From contig BEDY01000002.1 of assembly GCA_002335605.1 (NCBI GenBank), positions 682,001 to 746,000 of the forward strand: a stretch of 64,000 nt of DNA. The letters are read 5' to 3'. This DNA is from Prillingera fragicola (taxonomy: Eukaryota; Basidiomycota; Tremellomycetes; Trichosporonales; Trichosporonaceae). The notes under the pieces were generated by a model. It was not told where the DNA came from. It ran no database searches and was given only the letters and a program-made list of their open reading frames with translations. The translations under genes were made by a program, and so were the position numbers. Shown in pieces: positions 34,960 to 48,800 of the stretch (the first letter of the stretch is position 1; each line of letters opens with the position of its first letter).

Positions 34960-35569
34960 ACGTAGAGAGGGATACCACCACTACAAAAAGCATGCATGCA
35001 TTATCACCTCTGTGGACGCTACAAAAGCATGAGCATCACTGGGGAACAAGAGCACTGCTGCCACACTACTTCCGTGCACGCAGATCCGTTTTCGTTCCTG
35101 ACCAGTCAGCGTCCACCTGTCGCGTCCTGGAGCCGCTGCGCTTTCCCTAACATTGTCACTTTGAAGAGCTCACCGTCTGTCTCGACTTTGTGTGTACTCT
35201 CACGCGAAAGCAGCTCGCTGTCCTGCATTGCCAGCGCATTTGCAACTCGGCCAACCGCATCCACTCTTCGCAACCGCAGACAAAGCAAGAGCGAGCTTCC
35301 AGGCGGGAGCTCACCCCTCAAGATTTCGCCTTCATGTAAGTCACCCTGGCGCCTCCACGCCTCCGCCAGAACTCTAGCTCACCGATCGTTCCCCTTCCCC
35401 GTCGCATCGTTACCACTTTTCTTCATCCATCGCTCTTTCTCTTTACCCAACTTTTATCAACCACCTGTCGGCGATTGGACGGCTTTCTTTGGCCTGTGAA
35501 CTTCCAGCCCCAAAACCAGTAGCGCGCCGGCATCGCGGAGTCTCTCCTGGCGCTGCCAACGTGCCGACC
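34960..35569. promoter_or_regulatory. Leader region of the GT69 gene with a possible 5' UTR intron
   Basis: These 610 bp separate bL9m and the GT69 gene. A strong donor (ATGTAAGT at 35334-35341) and a pyrimidine-rich acceptor ending TTCCAG at 35507 could bound a 172-nt leader intron (35336-35507). The ATG at 35334 is followed at once by TAA, so if unspliced it is a minimal upstream start-stop. Confidence 0.45.
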
Positions 35570-37680
35570 ATGCCGATTGTCAACTCTCGCTCATTCTCAT
35601 TCTCGCTGCCTCCAGCGCAGAAGCGTCTGGCAATTCGAGGCACTCTTTTTATCATTGCCGTTTTCCTATTCCGTGCCGTCTTTCTCTCGCCCACCAAGGC
35701 CCCAGAGGAGATCCAGAGCCATGGCGTTCTTGAGCGAGTGCTCATGCCGGAAAAATACCTCGACGTCGCGAAGTACCCATTCCTCCAAGTGCGCAAGGGA
35801 CGCGACGACCGTCCAGACCTGTTTGACGAGGAGGTGCGCGACGGTATCTGGGACTTTTGGTCGCGGTATCTCAAGCCGTCAATTGTGACGGGCAAGGCCG
35901 ATGACACCCTGGTCATGCGCTCGGTTGTGGACGACCTTCTCCAGTTCAACGGCTGGGTGACCGCTTCATGCCAGGGTCTTGTACGTCCTTACGGCCAAAA
36001 CTCGCGTGATGACAACTACGAGGATCTCGCTGCAGAGGACCAGCTATATTATGTGGCACTCGTCGTGCACTCGGCCGACCACTTTCTTGTCGACCAGCTG
36101 GCCATTGTTGTTCAGCTGGCTCGCCGTCTGGGTACCCGTAACATTTTCGTCTCACTGTTGGACCAGGGCTCAACAGATTCGACCCCTACGTTGAGCGACC
36201 TTTGCGAAGCAGTCCTCACCATTCTTGGCATTGCGTTCCGCATCCGCCGCATCCCCGCGCTCGACATCAACTACTATCCCTTGGAGGAGGCCGAAGTTCG
36301 CAACCTGGTTCTGGAGCCGCTGCACGAGCTTCGCAACAAACGTAGCATCAAGTTCCACCGCGTCATCTGGCTCAAGGGTTTTACCTGCCCCATGGATGTG
36401 CTCGAGTCGCTCCGCATCTCCGAAGTCAACAAGGCAGCCATGGTTTGCGGAATGGATTGGGCCGAGCACCATGGCTTCTTCATCTTCTCGGACCGCTGGC
36501 GTACTCGTGACATTGCGGGTGACTTGTTCCGTCAAGCGCGTTCTAGCTCGAGGCCAGAGGCCGGACCTCCTCGTGACCGTGTTGGAACAGAGCGGTACGC
36601 CGAGCACTTGCCGTTCCAAGTATTTTGCTGCGAGTCGGGCACACATATCGTGGACCCGGAGCAGTCTTATTACCGCGATATTGTGTACCGTGCATCGCCG
36701 AACGCTGCAAACCTCACTGCCAACAGCGACGTTTCATCAGATCCCGAGACGCCTTGCATGGACTCGGCCCAAATGTGGTTCTGCCGTGACCTCTGGACAC
36801 TTGCTGCCAAGAGCAGCCTCAAGAGCACCGCCGGCCGCTCGCACCGTCCGGGTGGCCACAAGAAGCGCGACATTGGCGCAGTGACAGACAACTTTGAGCC
36901 TCTCGCGGAACGCAAGCTTGCGAAACGTGCGGTGGATGATGACCCCCCTGCTGCCCAAAAGAAGGCTGAGAAGGGCGGTGCTCCTGCAGCTGCTCAAAAG
37001 AAGGCTGAGAAAGGTGGTGCCCCTGCGGCTGCTCAGAAGAAGGACGCCGCTGCTCCTCCTGCAGCTGCGGTCAATAAGGAGCGTCAGCAGGCTGCAGGCA
37101 AGGATCAGAAGCCTGCTGCCAACAAGCCCGAGAAAGACGCTGCTGGCAAAGAGGCCAAGGACGCTGCTGCCAAGGCGAACGGCAGGTTTGCCGACGATCC
37201 TGCTGCTCAGCCTGCCAACGCCAAGGACAAAGGACGGCCTGAAGGTAGCACCGAAAACGACAACAGTGGCACAGACGTCGATGCAATGGAGGAGGACGAC
37301 AGCAATCCCGCGCCAGAGGCACTTAAGAAGGAGGATCTCCCAGAGTCTGCCTTCCTTATTCCCAACTCGGCATTCGAGGCTGCGCGCATCCTGGTCAACC
37401 CCCGTTGCCTCACCACTTATGGTGGAGTCTCGCACACCAAGCTCGCCCTTGACTTGTTTGGTGGGCCGAATCAACACCAGCACCAGTCAGACATTGCGAG
37501 CAACGTGGTCGAGGACTGGGCTGGAGCTCCAGACTCATTTGTGTGCCAGGAGATGCGCACCACTGGTGGCCGAACGGCGGCAAAGAGTCAGCGCCGTGTT
37601 AGTTTCCTCCTTCAGAACGCTGTGAGTAACCAACCCGTCGCAATGAGCTTGGCATCTGACGAGCATAGGTTGGCATCTAG
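35570..37680 (+). CDS. CAP59-like GT69-family glycosyltransferase (type II membrane protein)
   Basis: Exons 35570-37621 and 37669-37680 give 687 aa. A short cytosolic tail and a signal anchor (RLAIRGTLFIIAVFLFRAVF, about residues 20-40) indicate a Golgi-type type II protein. Blocks of the CAP59/CMT1 family are FVSLLDQGSTDSTP, LRNKRSIKFHRVIWLKGFTC, MDVLESLRISEVNKAAMVCG, MDWAEHHGFFIFSDRWRTRD, DSAQMWFCRDLW and ILVNPRCLTTYGGVSHTKLA. In Cryptococcus such enzymes act in capsule or protein mannosylation and export; the donor and acceptor here are unknown. About 170 disordered, Ala/Lys-rich residues (about 420-590) split the conserved domain. The first in-frame ATG is used; a longer open frame starts with TTG at 35489. 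The 47-nt last intron yields the end QNAVGI. Confidence 0.88.
36950..37042 (+). repeat. 39-bp tandem repeat encoding A/K-rich units in the GT69 gene
   Basis: About 2.4 copies of a 39-bp unit encode AAQKKAEKGGAPA. They lie in the disordered insertion of the glycosyltransferase. The unit length keeps the frame, so the region can expand or contract. Confidence 0.85.
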
Positions 37681-38000
37681 AACGTTAGGGGTCAAGATAC
37701 ATACCCGAGGCTTCGGCCGTCATATACATAGATTTTGCATGGCAGTATGCACCATTGAACGGTTTTCTCGTTTGGACCACCGTGCCAGCGGCTTCGTCAG
37801 TGCGGCAGGTGCTCTCTTCCACACAAGGTGATACTTGTTGTTGCCAAACCTGAAGGTTGTCATCAAAGCATCTCTATTCATGTTGCTACAACAGTACTCT
37901 CGTGACGCCGGCATATTGTCCTTCAAGTGCCCCAGGCAGCCTGTTAAAAATGTAGTGAAATCTCGCAGTCTTGTCCAGTGGCCTACCGTGTGCCGGACGT
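37681..38000. other. Convergent 3' region, GT69 / PPxY membrane protein
   Basis: 320 bp between two stop codons. It also contains the longer frame used if the last GT69 intron is retained (stop at 37831). Nothing else is seen. Confidence 0.5.
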
Positions 38001-40525
38001 CTACATCGTTCCCTGCCGTTGGTCTCGCTCCTGACCAGATGAGTACCCAGAGGGTGGTGGAACGGGAACCGTGCGGGTTCGTCGTGCCGGAGGCGCTGCG
38101 CCTCGGGGGAGTCCATCAGTCCCTGTGTCCGCACCGATATCAGCCTCCATTTGTGGTGCGATTTGTGGAGACATGTGCGGGGTCATGTGCGGCGACAGAG
38201 GGGCAGGCTCTGCCAGCCGCTCGTCGTCCCAGTCGAGTTCTTCATATCGTGGAGGCAATTCCAGAACGCGGCCAGGACGACTTGGCCCGGCACCAGCAAG
38301 ACGTCCTGCATCACGGTGGACAAGGAAGGTGGCTTGGTCGTCGCGGCTGCGGTTTCGGCGCCGGGTTGGGGCCGTACCATCGAGAGAACGAGTTGCGCCG
38401 CCTGCGCCAGAGGGTCCACCAAGGATAGCGAGGGTGTCACGCTTCAGATCTCCGAGGTCCTCTTCGTTGGTTTCGGCACCGTGTTCGGCGTCGGACGGTA
38501 CTCCTCCGTGAAGAATGAGAGGCCCCCGGCGAGGATTCGTGTTTTGCTCAATGGACGGGGTATGCGGCAAAGGTGGATATGCGACGAGTCCGTCGACGGA
38601 CGAGTTGCGACCGCCCATGATGTCAGTGCGCAGATCGCTGACACGATCCATGCTCTGATTGCGCACATCTCGCTCGGGGCGCGACGGCGACGACAATGGC
38701 GAGTTTGTCCGAGTGTATCCATATGGATAAGACGAGGCTGACTCGTCGTAAAAGGTAGTTCGCGAGGGATGGACTGCTGGGGCGCCGTATGCTCCCAAGG
38801 GAATGTCCTGGTACAAGTCCCGGTGTGAATCGGGGGGCGAATTGGTGAACTCAGCACCACTGGAAAAGCGCGGTGACGGAGGCACAAAGTTATCGTGCCC
38901 CGATCGGCGCGATACGGCGGAGGGCGGCGGTGTGGCGTCAGACGCATCATCCCGTTCCGCAAACAGGTCAAGAGGGGTGTCCTGGCCATGCTCGCCTGGG
39001 GCTGGGCTGTATCGTGACACCCGTGTAGGGCCGCGTTTTGTGTCCAGACGCCCAAAGGTGGCCACATTGAGGACACTGGGTTTCGGTTGACCTTGTTTAG
39101 ACGCCAGCCTGCGATGTCGTCTAACTCTGCAGCAAAGGCAAAAGAGACAGACGAGCACGAGGGTACCGAGGATGGAAAATACGCACGCCACAATGACCCC
39201 CACCCAGTTCCGGGCGCGAGAAGGCTCGGTGGTAGCTGGCGCGTTCTTGCCAGACTCGGTGGGCTTGGTAAGCCTGCCAGTTGACGACAGAGATGCTGTG
39301 ATGCCGGGGGTGACGTCCGCGTTATTTGAGCAGCTGCCGCTTCCTTGGCCTACAGTCAACATTTCGCTGGATCCGCCACTAGCCCACTGCTCCTGGCTGC
39401 CGATACCAGCCACCAAGATGAAGCGTGTGCCCTTGGCTAAACTGACAGTCCAGTTGAGATGTGTGACGCCCTTGGTTGTCCATGTAGTCGGCGAGTCGGA
39501 CAATGAAGCAGGTGGGAGGCTGGCGGCAAACCTCGAATGCGTATCGTAAGTGATGGGAATAGAGAATGAATTGCCAAGAGGAATGATGCCAAACATGGTG
39601 GGCGGGGAAGTGGTGTTGCCGGTCGTCTTGTTGCTGCTCGACGTATCACTGCTCTCCACTTGACGAGGCCGCATGGCCGCATATTGCGCCAATTTGGAGG
39701 CAGCGAGCTCTGAGTGTGCGCGATCGTCACCGTGCACGGCGATGGTAGGCTCCTGAAGCGCTTCAAGGTCGGCCAGCTCTTCAAGCTGCGCGTCCGTTGC
39801 TCGCTTGTCGGACGGTGTGTATTCGCTGATATTTGCCTCTAATGACGAGGGCCATGACATGGTCAGATTGGAACATTGAGGCGGAAAGGAGTTGTCCGAA
39901 ATTTCACTGGACAGGTTAAACGCAAAGGTGTACAAGCTGTTGATCTGCTGGTCGGTGAGAAAGCACGTCTTGTCATTGCTCAAGGACGGTTGAACAGCTA
40001 CGTCACATTAGCAGCTACCACTTCTATTGGCCTGCAGGCAGCTTGCACCGCGTTGACTCACTTAAGACATCCGTAGTCCCCGCATACTCGATGCCGCTTG
40101 CACCCCATACTGTAACCATGAACTGCATGCCTGCTGGCTGTCGGATCGTGAGCTCATAGGAGGTTGTGCCATTGGCGATTGTAGGCACCCAGACCTGTCG
40201 TCGGTCAATTACTGTTTCGAAGAGAACTGCTAGCGATTCTTACATTGTAGCCGTACTCGACAAACGTAGTCTGGAAGTTGTCAGCTACCTCTACCGCGCA
40301 AGGTGCTGAACTTACAGGAGTAAGGAGGAGATGGTATGGCCCATCGTCGCCATACCACTCAACAATTGAGGTGTTGCATTGTCGCGGCCTACGGCATGAG
40401 CTTGCGATCCGCGGAACCACTTGTCCTACTCACTCGGCCATCCCAACAGTAATGTAACCCGCCTGCACCGGTGCCAGCCCGGTAGCAAAGAGCGCGACTA
40501 GCGCAGCCCATGCTATCGACAGCAT
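38001..40525 (-). CDS. Single-pass plasma-membrane-type protein with a PPxY motif
   Basis: Five exons (40434-40525, 40316-40388, 40244-40270, 40062-40194, 38001-39997) encode 773 aa. The first 22 residues (MLSIAWAALVALFATGLAPVQA) are a signal peptide. The ectodomain has cysteines (RQCNTSIVEW, DKTCFLTD, PPQCSNL) and many N-glycosylation sequons, then a Ser/Thr stalk. A transmembrane helix lies at about 373-398 (NWVGVIVACVFSILGTLVLV), followed by CRVRRHRR as the positive stop. The 375-residue cytosolic tail is disordered, Ser/Pro-rich, and carries LPPRYEELDWDD near residue 690, a PPxY site of the type bound by WW domains of Rsp5-like ubiquitin ligases. The layout is common for basidiomycete type I membrane proteins of unknown role. 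A sensor or adaptor function is inference. Confidence 0.82.
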
Positions 40526-42571
40526 TTCGCGGCACCGGCACTACCACGCAGCAAGGTGCGGTGATCGCGATCCCGTGAGCGAGGGAGGCGTCTGCGCTAA
40601 GGAGTCAACGATGTGAGGGTTTGCTCCTCGCGTCCGTGATGCCTGTGCGCACAATGGCGCGTAGTCCACGTCCCAGCCCCGGTTCTGAGTTAACGTCGGC
40701 GATTCGAGGAGCGCCAGGCAAGGGTGGGGCAGGAAGAGTGTGCAAAATGTTGAGTGAGACTGCGAGAATGAGTGCGGTGTCGTTGGGTGAGCGCGTGGGC
40801 GTAATGGGAACAAGATCGACAAAAGTGAACAGAGTGTCTGCGACTCTCCGAGATACGCAGCAAGGAGTGAGGAAAGGGCGACGCGCGGCGCAGCACTGCC
40901 CCGTCTGCACGGAGGAGGTCTGACGGAGGTGGGCTTATGCTGTAGCTAGCGTGATGACAGAATACTTCAACCTGTAATTTTACGCTGCCCTGACGGAAGT
41001 CCTGTCTGCACGGCGGTGAAACTAGTCATCTGCAGGGCCACCACGCCCTACTGTACGTTTCCTTCATTCGAGCTATCCAAGACCGGGTACCATCGCTTCC
41101 TGGATGCAGTGCCTGGCACCACATGCTGTAGACGGCAATGGGAATAGCTTGGTTTGCAGAGGTCAGAGGCAGAGGCTCTGATGCTCGGAAAGCGCTCTGC
41201 TGCGCTGCCGTTTATTGAAGGCAACGTCTACGCCGTCGAGCTTGTAAGGAGGGTCTCTAGCCACAGCGGTTCATACACGCCCAAAGTCTTTCTGTACCAG
41301 TGTTCACAGACCTCAGATCCTCACGAGTACAGAATAGCCAGTGGTCCGCGATGACAAGCCCAGGTTGACTTAAGCTTCCATGTGGCGCGCGTTGGCCGCC
41401 ACTGCCTCCTACACCTTTGAGGACAAGTGCGCTGATCACGCGCACCGACGCACCGGTCTGGTGTCAACGTCACCAGATCACCAAGCGCAGTGCAAAAGCA
41501 CACGGCAAGCGGCCCCTTCACTTCAGGGAGTGTACACGCCTCCAACGACGCACGGCTCAGGGCGGTCAAGGGCAATGCGCATAAAAGTGTGTCTTCAGAT
41601 CTTCATGATCTCAACTCGGCAGCCATCCAATGGCCACGCTTTGAAGACAATGACAACTTGCGAAACTTGACACCAGGTGGGGTTTGAGTGCGAGCAATGT
41701 CATATGTCTTCCCATGAGCATAGACGGTTAGCCCCGGTGCATGTAGTGTTTCTCCGGCTGCAAGGGCTGGCACCGTGCGAGCCCAGAGGCGATGCCATAC
41801 CTTTCTGTTGTCAGAATGACCAGGGAGATCAGCGCTCGGTTCTCAACTGAGAATTACTGCAAGACTGCCACGTGGAGTAAGGAGTGCACTGCGTCAGTAC
41901 GATGCTCGGGGTCATTAGTCAAGCTTGGCATCAGTAAGTTGCCAGCAGTCAATAGTGTAGCAACCGCAAGAGTAGTGCTCGCGCATTCTATTCGCATCGC
42001 GCCAAAACGGCGGGGGCATACAAACGCCTGCGAGGCCGACAGTCTCTAATTACTCTAAGCCTCTAGCGTTCTCTTGCCCTTGTGTTCCGGCTACATGAAA
42101 ATTCCCTAATGTACATAATCCCAGATAGCGTGGGGGCGGCACGAGTCATCATGTCGTTCTTGGAATGCAAATGATAGTGTTGTTGTATTCGGTCGTCATG
42201 ATAGTGCCTTGTCGCCATCTAAAGTTTGTTGGTAGGAATCGTCGAATAGAAATGCCGGTCTATCATACAGTGGTCGGGGTATCGAAAAGGTGCTCCGCCG
42301 CCAGCGGACGGGGGGAGCAAGCGTGCTCAATGATGCGTGTTGTTGTTTGCCCACTTGGTCTGCGACCAGCGCTCAAAAGGCCATGCAAAGGATGGTTGGT
42401 GTAATGTGCGATGATGCGTGGGTGCGAGAGAATGGATTGGGGGGATGGACGCGTGAACACGTGCTTGCAATGCTGACGGGCGAATTCTTGATGAGAGTCA
42501 AAATGAAAGTGAACAGGAAGGAATGGATGTCGAACGAGAAGAGGCGCATGGATGTCGCAGCGCTACTGGCT
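40526..42571. other. Intergenic region upstream of the PPxY protein (2 kb)
   Basis: Between the DED1 stop and the PPxY protein start, both on the minus strand. Frames of about 100 codons at 40541-40923 and 41380-41670 have no recognisable content. It holds the promoter of the membrane protein and the DED1 3' UTR. No repeat or RNA gene found. Confidence 0.55.
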
Positions 42572-44770
<2,199 letters not shown>

Positions 44771-45828
44771 GCTTTGTTGAAAGGGTGTTTGGGGGTTTGC
44801 TACCTTTACGGTCGCGGGTGGGATTGCTTGTTGGTTGAAGGGGGGTGGTTTGGTAATTCGCTAAAGGCGTTTGGTTTTCTCCTGATCTCTTCTCGGTCTA
44901 TGAATACAGAACGAAAAGAATGTGGCGGTAGACGAAGGTATCGACTGCGGTTCAGAAGAAGGAAAGCTAGAGGGGGTCGGTGAGGAGGGTTGTTTTTGAG
45001 AGAGGAGAGGGGGGGGTTGTGTAATGGGCAAAGAGAACAGCGGGGAAGTGAGTGTTAAAAGAAAAAGCGCACAGTCTGGCGGGGGTGTGAGTGGCAGAAG
45101 TGAGGGAGGAGAGGGAGGGCGTAGGGCCCAGGGCCTCGTTGTGCGCCTGCATCCGGAGCCTTCGGAGTGCCCGCCGCAAATGGGGCGGGGGTACATGAAA
45201 AATTCCTCTGGCTGGTGAGCTGGTGACTTTGAGCCTTGGGGCCATCCAGGGTACGTCCTGCTGTGACGCGCACAACACACCAGCGCCGCGATACGCCGCC
45301 CACCTCTGGCAGCCGCCCAAGGCGGATGAACAGAGACACGGGAGAAATTACGGGAGCAAAAAAAATGCAAAAACTTCTCGCCGCGGACAATTGTGAGGCG
45401 GGGCTACATTGCGCCCCTTATTACCGCCACGGGTGGCAGCCACGCGCCCCACGCACATGAGCAGTACCATACCCAGGACGCGTTCCAGGGCCAGTCATTG
45501 ATCAGTGGCACTTCTGTTACCGTCGATCCCACGGCGATTTGGACACCCAAACACCCATATGGCATTCCGCGCCAAGCTGAAGGCAATACTCAGTGATCTG
45601 CGACGGGAGTCACCGGTACCTCGCTCCGATCTCCTTGGCTCATTGTTTGCTGAGACACCACACCCTGGGCTGGGCAGACATGACAGCAGTGTTGAGATAT
45701 GTACTGAGATTACATTTGTAGGCAGGTAACTGATGTTCGTCGAAAGATCGCCTTGCCTTGTGCCTTGTGGCCTTCCCCCATGCTATCCTTGCTGTACAAC
45801 AAAACAGGGGCCTATACTTGACCTTTCT
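44771..45828. other. DED1 promoter and leader region (1 kb)
   Basis: Between the RING-protein stop and the DED1 start. Read on the minus strand, the part nearest DED1 is strongly pyrimidine-rich (around 44985-45025, CCCCCCCCTCTCCTCTCTC type), as in leaders of highly expressed fungal genes. No additional gene is supported. Confidence 0.55.
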
Positions 45829-48800
45829 CTAATCAAAGCCGTTCGCCGCCGCCGCCGCCTCTTTGTATTCTTCGTCCTCTTGTAGCTGTACGCGACAGAC
45901 CATACACCTGTCGCTCTCGAGGAACCACCTCCTGGCACACGAGTCATGGCTCACATGCCCACACAGTGGGAGCAGTGCCGCACCATCTCCACCGCGAAAC
46001 TGCGTCAGACAAATCGGACAATTGGACACCCGGACTCCAAGCACTGATAGTTTGAGCTTGACCTTGCCTTGATCGTTGACACGACGGTTGTCAATAGCCA
46101 CCGGGGCGCTGATAAGGGTGGCAAGGGCCGCATTGGACGCGGCTGGCGACCTGGCAGGGCCCAAAAACTCAGTCACATGAGATAGACCCTGTACGATTAG
46201 CCATTGACACATCTTCCTAACGCACCTCATACTCATGACCAGAATTCTCAAGACGCGAGACATAGACGTCAACGTCTGTATACTCTAGGTCGTCCGGAGC
46301 TTCGGATGCTGAATTGATCGAGTGATTATCGCTGGCGGTCACAACGGGCCCATGCACAGTGCTGTGTGATGTTGATTCCGACAGTCGACTAGGTGAGTAG
46401 TTCCTCACGGCTGGCTCTGTGCTAGGCGCAGGCACTTCATCTGCGGGTCGCGCTCGGGTTGGAGGTCGGGGAAGAGGTCGCCGGGCGCGCGGCAAAGTTG
46501 CGCTAACTGGTTGATGGAGGGTGCTCGCAAATGAGGCCGGAGTGGGAACAGTAATGTTCGGCGTCTGTAGCGGTTCCTCCGCGTCACCGTGTGCGTCTGA
46601 GAGTGAAGATGTGGACGACGCAAACGAGTGCATGTGCGTTGGCACAGGACGCAGGTGTGTATGCAATGGTATCGGAGTGGACCTCGCCGGAGTCTCGGCC
46701 TTGACATCAATGGGGCCATTCTTTGCGTTTCCCCAGCTGCTGTGGTCGCCAGACAGGCGGTTGGGCGGTGGAGGTGGAGGTGCGCGCCGCACATGAGCTT
46801 CCTGCGACATTTGAGTTGACGGCTGTGTCGTGATCTGAGGTGGAGGTCTCACCGGCGGAGGAGGAGCTGGCAGCCTCCCCCGCAAAGATGAAGCGGCAGA
46901 CTGGGGATTGGTCCTGGAACTCTCCACACTGGTCCGCGGACTGTTTTCAAAGCTGCCAAAGGATGCTCGATGAGGATCGGATGAACTCTCCTTGGTGTGT
47001 ACGCTGTCACGAGGGCTGTCTGCTGGGCTCACATGCGCTGCGTCTCTCCGCACATATCCTTTGGAAGGCACTGGCGGTGCCGGTTTGTAAGGCGCCGTCG
47101 GTTCTGTTCCAAAGGATTCGCGACGACGGTCGACACTTTTCAAGTCCGGGGAAGACTGCAACGGTCTCCCGGCAATCATGGGCGTCGGCAGGACGGAACG
47201 TCGACGCGGCTCTGGCAAAGACGGCACGTCTCCCGCATTCTGATGGGTCACGGGATGTTGGTCAAATCCATCGCGACATGGTAATGGCGGCGACGCAAAG
47301 CGATTAACGGCGGGGAACGGCATGGCTCGGGGGCTTTCAGCGCCGGGTGGGAGCTGTGCTGGTGTCTCGTGATGGCCCGCAAACATGCCCAAATGGCGTT
47401 GTGACATTGGCACGGGTGGAGGTGGAGCGCGCACCTTTGGCTTTTCATGCAGCGAATCATTGACTGAATCGTCTCTTCCCTTTAGGCGATTCTGTGTTGG
47501 CGGCTTGAAGCCTGACGACTGCGGAGACTCGTCCACCAGAGTTTCGAGAAGCGCTGCTGTGTCCTCGGCCAAAGTGTGAAGGGGATCCGGTGACGCCTGG
47601 GTCTGCGGCACAACTAGTTGTTGGCGGCTGTCGGTCGGTGTCCCTGGTGATGGCTCACATGAACCGATAGGCGAGGCAGGAACAGGCGGCAAGGTCTCGA
47701 AAAGCTCTCGCCGCTTCATGGCTGCCTCTCGGTTTGGCAGCAATGACCCGTTTCCTTGCCTTGGGGACCCGCCTGGCGGTTGATGCCGACCTGCGGTGTC
47801 CACTGACCAATGTCGCACAGGCTCGCGAATGTGATTAGGCTTGTCTTGTTCCGCTGATACACTGTGACGCTGTCTTCCCTGCGATCCCTGGGAAGCTTCG
47901 TGACCATATTGCCAAGGCTCGGTAAATAGAGGAAGCTTGGGCATCTCTGGAACCGCGTGAGTAGGAGCAAACGAGATTGAAGCTCGCGGTGACCTGGGCG
48001 ACATGCCAACAACCATTTGACCTGATGACCGGCGTAATGCCTTGCCACGAGTTAGTTTACGTTCTGGTTCGTTGGTGCCCGCTCCCGCAGGCGGAGGTGA
48101 AGGTGACACGCCTGTTGGGGGCTGCCCAGAGCCACCGGCTTGCCTAGGTACAGAGGACTCTGAACATGATCTCAGGGGAGGTGCAGGGGACGGCATCGGT
48201 GATGCCTCATCCGGCGCTTGCAATGACCCAGTTGCTGAACCAGGACGCTGAGCCGGTGCAGTTGCCAAAGTTGGCACTGAGACGGCCGTCGATCCTGTGC
48301 CTGAAGTTTGCAATGGCACAGGTATCGGCCGCGGAAAGACTTCGGGGCTCGCCACTGGCGGTGTAGGAAGCATCCGCGTCGTAGGAGGGGGCGTAGGAAC
48401 GGACTGCACTGATGGTGGCGTGGGGGAAGTGGACCATGACGGTCGACGCTGGGAAGGAGGAGTCGGGAGGGCTGCAACGGCCTGTGGGTTGGGCGACGTG
48501 GGCCACGATGGTCCATGCTGCGACGGTAAGGAGGTGGGGAGCGGGACCGATGTCTGCGACATGGAGGAAGGAGATACCCTCGCCAGCTCGCTTTGAGGCA
48601 GCCGGGCAGGCACTGGCGGGGGCTTTGAGGGTTCAGTGGGAAGGGTAAACCCTCGGGTGGGAGCATGGCTGTCTGCTGGTGATGAGGCCTTTCTTGCGGG
48701 AGGCACTTTGGGCAACAAAGGTAACGCAGGCGACGACTGGGATCGCTCCCTGACGTCTGGGCGGAGGGGTTGTTGGGTATTGGCCAAAGTAGCAGGTTTG

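Noticed and set aside
35489..35569. 27-residue N-terminal extension of the GT69 protein
   Set aside because: The frame begins with TTG, not ATG, and part lies within a probable leader intron; the ATG at 35570 has a good context (ACCATGC) and precedes the signal anchor.
36737..37483. 248-codon minus-strand frame over the GT69 insertion
   Set aside because: Leu/Ser-rich antisense product of the GCT/AAG repeat region; no signal or domain.
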